Under the pieces are notes generated by a model, which searched no databases, was not told the origin of the DNA, and saw only the letters and a program-made list of their open reading frames with translations. A program made the translations under genes and the position numbers. Positions 6,254-8,582 of a stretch of DNA of 8,582 nt are shown here, piece by piece. This DNA is from Methanomassiliicoccales archaeon. GTDB taxonomy: Archaea > Thermoplasmatota > Thermoplasmata > Methanomassiliicoccales > JACIVX01. The stretch covers positions 1-8,582 of the forward strand of contig JANHAK010000041.1 in the NCBI GenBank assembly GCA_024464195.1, written 5' to 3'. Position 1 is the stretch's first letter; every line of letters begins with the position of its first letter.

Positions 6254-6430
6254 TCATTCAAGTTTGATCGCTTCAACGGGACACTCATCAACACAGGTAC
6301 CGCATTCAGTACACTCGTCGGGGTTTTCGACTCTTGATATGTTATCAACAATCTTGAAAACGCTTGCAGGACAGACTTCTTCGCATCTTCCGCATCCAGT
6401 ACACAAATCTTCATCAACCTTTGGTGGCAT
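6254..6430 (-). CDS. Small 2x[4Fe-4S] ferredoxin
   Basis: A 58-residue protein too small for most ORF cut-offs. It begins MPPKVDEDLCTGCGRCEEVC and has two canonical C-x2-C-x2-C-x3-C-P sites: C10, C13, C16, C20-P and C40, C43, C46, C50-P, ending VEAIKLE. This is the bacterial-type 8Fe-8S ferredoxin, a soluble low-potential single-electron carrier used by archaeal oxidoreductases. The start is well fixed: ATG at 6430 has a GGAGGT Shine-Dalgarno (6439-6444) 8 bases upstream, and a TATA-like ATTTAAAT lies at 6470-6477. The DUF166 gene follows 45 bp later on the same strand and is the obvious candidate partner, although such ferredoxins usually serve many enzymes. A longer frame over the same bases (6214-6471) is a shadow. 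Confidence 0.95.
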   Translation of the reverse strand: MPPKVDEDLCTGCGRCEEVCPASVFKIVDNISRVENPDECTECGTCVDECPVEAIKLE

Positions 6431-6438
6431 AATCGATG

Positions 6439-6444
6439 ACCTCC
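6439..6444 (-). promoter_or_regulatory. Shine-Dalgarno of the ferredoxin gene
   Basis: GGAGGT on the minus strand, 8 bases before the ATG at 6430. It confirms this short gene and its start. Confidence 0.8.
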
Positions 6445-6469
6445 GTTCTTCAGGGGATACAATACCGGC

Positions 6470-6477
6470 ATTTAAAT
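6470..6477 (-). promoter_or_regulatory. Promoter (TATA box) of the ferredoxin-DUF166 unit
   Basis: ATTTAAAT lies 40 bp before the ferredoxin ATG; transcription would start about 25 bp downstream, near 6448, leaving room for the Shine-Dalgarno in a short leader. A perfect palindrome AGAAT-T-ATTCT (6501-6511) is 23 bp further upstream. Confidence 0.6.
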
Positions 6478-6500
6478 CTGTTCAATGTCCAGAGACCCTC

Positions 6501-6511
6501 AGAATTATTCT
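6501..6511. repeat. Palindrome AGAATTATTCT upstream of the ferredoxin promoter
   Basis: An 11-bp palindrome with one central base, centred at 6506, about 58 bp before the predicted transcript start. The position would suit an activator site; the A/T-rich content makes chance occurrence quite possible. Confidence 0.3.
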
Positions 6512-6546
6512 CGCGTTATTGTAGTATGCCTATGATAGACATTTCC

Positions 6547-6560
6547 CCGAATTTATTCGG
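6547..6560 (-). repeat. 6-bp stem after the HTH_10 gene
   Basis: CCGAAT-TT-ATTCGG is a perfect inverted repeat 11 bp past the stop codon of the regulator gene. It may mark the 3' end of the gdhA-regulator mRNA, but the two-base loop is tight and no T-run follows on the minus strand. Confidence 0.35.
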
Positions 6561-6571
6561 TGTTTTCTAAT

Positions 6572-7213
6572 CTAAATGACGCGGTGCTCCCTGAAATATT
6601 TTGCAAGGATACGCTTCTGTCCTTTTCTTAAAATTTCTGACAGCGTCGATGTCGAAACCCCTAAACTCTTAGCTAGCTGTTTGAGACTGATTTTCCGCGG
6701 AAAATCAAAGTACCCTTTTTCAAACGCCATCCGCGTGATCTGTTCTTGCCTCGCAGTCAGCGCATCCTTGTCGCTGATCTCCGTAATCTTAATCAATTTT
6801 GGATCTGCGCCTACTTTCTCAAGATTCCTCATCAACTTTTGAAGTGGCTCCTTCTCTGTCACGAGCAAAGACCACTCGAGCCGACCGTCCTTTGTTGAGG
6901 TTGAAGAGGTGAGGAAGCAGTCTGTATGCGCAAGCAATCGGCAGACGGCACACTCAGTTGTCGAGAACATTGCGAGAACCTTTCCTCTTTCAATAGGTGT
7001 GATATCAACATTGAAAATATTGGGACTCGATTTAATTGACTCAATTACTGATGGAACGTCCTCCTCTCTCTCAACTTCGATTTCAACGAGATCTCTGACC
7101 GCGTGCCCGTTGACAGGTTTTGAGCTGATAATCTTGATGACTGAAGGATATTGCATGAGCGCGTCCTTGATCCAATTTTCTGGCATTTTTAGCGATACAA
7201 CGGCTTCCATCAT
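6572..7213 (-). CDS. HTH_10 (bacterio-opsin activator-like) transcriptional regulator
   Basis: A 213-residue protein. The C-terminus (about 151-207) is an HTH_10 DNA-binding domain: LTARQEQITRMAFEKGYFDF (152-171), PRKISLKQLAKSLGVSTSTL (172-191), then SEILRKGQKRILAKYF. HTH_10 occurs in archaeal regulators such as the haloarchaeal Bat protein. The N-terminal 150 residues look like two small alpha/beta units, perhaps ACT-like sensors (unproven). Between them is a tight C88-A-V-C91-x4-H96-x2-C99 set that could bind zinc or iron or act as a thiol switch. The start is ATG 7213, the first of two consecutive ATGs, with an AGGAG Shine-Dalgarno (7224-7228) 10 bases upstream that overlaps the gdhA stop codon. 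The 13-bp gap and overlapping site imply cotranscription and translational coupling with gdhA, so control of glutamate metabolism or autoregulation of this operon is a fair inference. Confidence 0.9.
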   Translation of the reverse strand: MMEAVVSLKMPENWIKDALMQYPSVIKIISSKPVNGHAVRDLVEIEVEREEDVPSVIESIKSSPNIFNVDITPIERGKVLAMFSTTECAVCRLLAHTDCFLTSSTSTKDGRLEWSLLVTEKEPLQKLMRNLEKVGADPKLIKITEISDKDALTARQEQITRMAFEKGYFDFPRKISLKQLAKSLGVSTSTLSEILRKGQKRILAKYFREHRVI

Positions 7214-7223
7214 TCGCTGATCA

Positions 7224-7228
7224 CTCCT
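7224..7228 (-). promoter_or_regulatory. Shine-Dalgarno of the regulator, overlapping the gdhA stop
   Basis: AGGAG on the minus strand overlaps the gdhA TAG (7229-7227) and lies 10 bases before ATG 7213. This geometry is typical of translational coupling in an operon. Confidence 0.75.
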
Positions 7229-8477
7229 ATGGATAGAATCCCCTCAATTCCATTGCTCTCGCAACGCGTTTCATTGCTAACATGTAAGCAGCAGTCCTCA
7301 AATCCACATTTTGACTCCTTGCAATCCCGTACACCGTTTCGAAAGCTTCTGTCATCATCTGCAACAAGCGGCTCTTGACCTCATCTAACGACCAGAAATA
7401 GAACTGTAGATTTTGTACCCACTCAAAATAGCTGACCGTCACGCCACCCGCATTCGCGAGGATGTCTGGAATTACCATGATTCCTTTGTCAAAGAGAATC
7501 CTATCTGCTTCTGGCGTCGTTGGACCATTTGCTCCCTCGGCAATGATTTCAGCCCTAATCTTATTCGCATTATCTTTTCTAATGACATTTTCAAGCGCTG
7601 CTGGAATGAGGATTGTACATTCAGTTTCAAGTAAATCCTCTTGCGTAATGTTATCCGCCCCTTCCATATTTTGCACAGAACCAGTTTTCTGCTTATGTTC
7701 ATAGACCTTAATCGGATCAAGTCCATTTCGACTCGTGATGCCGCCTTTCGAATCGCTGACTGCAACGATCTTGCATCCTGCTTCCTGATGAAGGAGTCTC
7801 GCCGCGTGCCAACCCACATTGCCGTAACCCTGAATGGCAACCGTTGCCCCTTTTAATTCAATGTTTTTCACCTTGGCGGCTTCTCGTATAACATACATCA
7901 GACCGCGGGAGGTCGCTTCATCTCGTCCCTTGGATCCCCCAATTTCCAGTGGTTTACCAGTTACGACCCCAGGTATCATATATCCTCTATTCATGCTGTA
8001 GGTGTCCATGATCCATGCCATGGTCTGTGAATCGGTGTAAACATCTGGCGCTGGGATATCTTTTTGAGGACCGATAATCATAGAAATCTCCGTCACATAG
8101 CGTCTCGTCATGCGCTCGATCTCCCCTTGGCTCATTTCCTTTGGATTACAGATAACTCCCCCTTTGGCACCACCAAATGGAATACCCATAACCGCACATT
8201 TCCAAGTCATCCACATGGCAAGAGCCCTCACCTCATCGAGCGAAACATTTGGATGATACCTGATTCCTCCCTTACATGGTCCGCGTGCAAAATTATGCTG
8301 AACGCGAAATCCCGTAAACATTCTCACCCTGCCATCGTCCAACCTAACGGGAAAGTTGACCGTAAGTTCACGCTGCGGTTTCGTTAGGAAATCGATAAGC
8401 TCCTGATCAAGTCCAAGGAGCTTTCCCACATTTTCGGTCTGTTTGACAGCCATCTCATACGGATTGTTCTGGTCCAT
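7227..8477 (-). CDS. gdhA: Glutamate dehydrogenase (Glu/Leu/Phe/Val dehydrogenase family)
   Basis: Catalyses reversible, NAD(P)-dependent interconversion of glutamate with 2-oxoglutarate and ammonium; family members are usually cytoplasmic hexamers. The protein has 416 residues from ATG 8477 (normal about 410-450). Motifs, numbered from there: the substrate-lysine segment GPCKGGIRYHP (66-76), PFGGAKGGV (100-108) with the catalytic lysine, PAPDVYTD (143-150) with the catalytic aspartate, VTGKP (172-176), the Rossmann loop GYGNVG (217-222), VSDSKGG (240-246) after the second strand, AEGANGPTTPEA (313-324) and DILANAGGVTVSYFEW (338-353). Close relatives use other amino acids, but these segments read as the glutamate enzyme. 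ATG 8492 gives five extra residues behind GAGG (8499-8502). I prefer 8477 because the TATA box at 8511-8518 places the transcript start near 8488 and MDQNNPYEMA is a normal family N-terminus. The regulator gene follows within 13 bp. Confidence 0.93.
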   Translation of the reverse strand: MDQNNPYEMAVKQTENVGKLLGLDQELIDFLTKPQRELTVNFPVRLDDGRVRMFTGFRVQHNFARGPCKGGIRYHPNVSLDEVRALAMWMTWKCAVMGIPFGGAKGGVICNPKEMSQGEIERMTRRYVTEISMIIGPQKDIPAPDVYTDSQTMAWIMDTYSMNRGYMIPGVVTGKPLEIGGSKGRDEATSRGLMYVIREAAKVKNIELKGATVAIQGYGNVGWHAARLLHQEAGCKIVAVSDSKGGITSRNGLDPIKVYEHKQKTGSVQNMEGADNITQEDLLETECTILIPAALENVIRKDNANKIRAEIIAEGANGPTTPEADRILFDKGIMVIPDILANAGGVTVSYFEWVQNLQFYFWSLDEVKSRLLQMMTEAFETVYGIARSQNVDLRTAAYMLAMKRVARAMELRGFYP

Positions 8478-8510
8478 TTTTTTCCCCTTCATGAATTGCC
8501 TCGAGCAAAG

Positions 8511-8518
8511 TTATAAAA
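8511..8518 (-). promoter_or_regulatory. Promoter (TATA box) of the gdhA operon
   Basis: The minus strand reads TTTTATAA at 8518-8511. A transcript start about 25 bp downstream would be near 8488, allowing a very short leader with AAGGGG (8489-8484) before ATG 8477. Confidence 0.6.
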
Positions 8519-8521
8519 TTA

Positions 8522-8546
8522 GTATTTGTGCGACGTGTCTAAATAC
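8522..8546. repeat. Inverted repeat GTATTT-N13-AAATAC upstream of gdhA
   Basis: Perfect 6-bp arms at 8522-8527 and 8541-8546, adjacent to the upstream side of the gdhA TATA box. A candidate operator or activator site for the gdhA operon; short arms and A/T content mean chance is possible. No gene can be supported in the remaining bases to 8582. Confidence 0.3.
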
Positions 8547-8582
8547 AATGCGGTCATGTCATCGATCAGCTCTTTTTACATG

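Noticed and set aside
6214..6471. 85-residue minus-strand frame overlapping the ferredoxin gene
   Set aside because: It is out of frame with the ferredoxin, which has eight correctly spaced cysteines, a Shine-Dalgarno and a promoter. The longer frame has no recognisable feature.
8064..8387. 107-residue plus-strand frame opposite gdhA
   Set aside because: Antisense shadow of a highly conserved enzyme; its product is a low-complexity mix without domain features.
8548..8582. Possible divergent gene starting at ATG 8548
   Set aside because: Only 11 codons are visible before the window ends, with no Shine-Dalgarno. The nearby TTATAAAAT on the plus strand is the same element used for gdhA, so there is too little to call.

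Overview
The window reads as archaeal chromosome, most likely from a Thermoplasmatota (Euryarchaeota-side) lineage. It holds an Alba chromatin protein, a Taw2-type wyosine tRNA enzyme, a geranylgeranyl-reductase-family flavoprotein, an HTH_10 (bacterio-opsin-activator-like) regulator, a DUF835 protein and a DUF166 protein. Intergenic regions carry TATA-like boxes about 25-30 bp before starts rather than bacterial -35/-10 pairs. The phylum is an inference from this gene mix; no rRNA or tRNA gene is present to settle it. I see no mobile element, CRISPR array or phage gene. Genes are tightly packed and no gap exceeds 150 bp.

Left part (1-2121, + strand): the 3' part of a geranylgeranyl-reductase-family gene, cut by the window edge, then taw2 51 bp later. 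taw2 converges with a minus-strand gene (2141-3685) for a 514-residue cysteine-rich protein that I cannot assign. That gene is divergent from a plus-strand DUF835 gene (3717-4520). They are separated by only about 30 bp, and that gap contains a symmetric TATA-like element.

Right part (4653-8477, all - strand, so read right to left): gdhA (glutamate dehydrogenase), then an HTH_10 regulator whose Shine-Dalgarno overlaps the gdhA stop codon. After a 141-bp gap with its own promoter come a 58-residue two-cluster ferredoxin and a DUF166 protein, then alba, which starts at TTG behind a strong ribosome-binding site.

Three points deserve attention. The first is the ferredoxin-DUF166 pair, a possible redox unit of unknown function with three motif-embedded cysteines in DUF166. 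The second is the gdhA-regulator operon, whose regulator carries a compact C-x2-C-x4-H-x2-C site and may sense metal, redox state or nitrogen status. The third is the unassigned 514-residue protein with two separate C-x3-C-x2-C motifs plus a further C/H set. Several short inverted repeats lie beside the promoters of alba, the ferredoxin and gdhA and are candidate operators.
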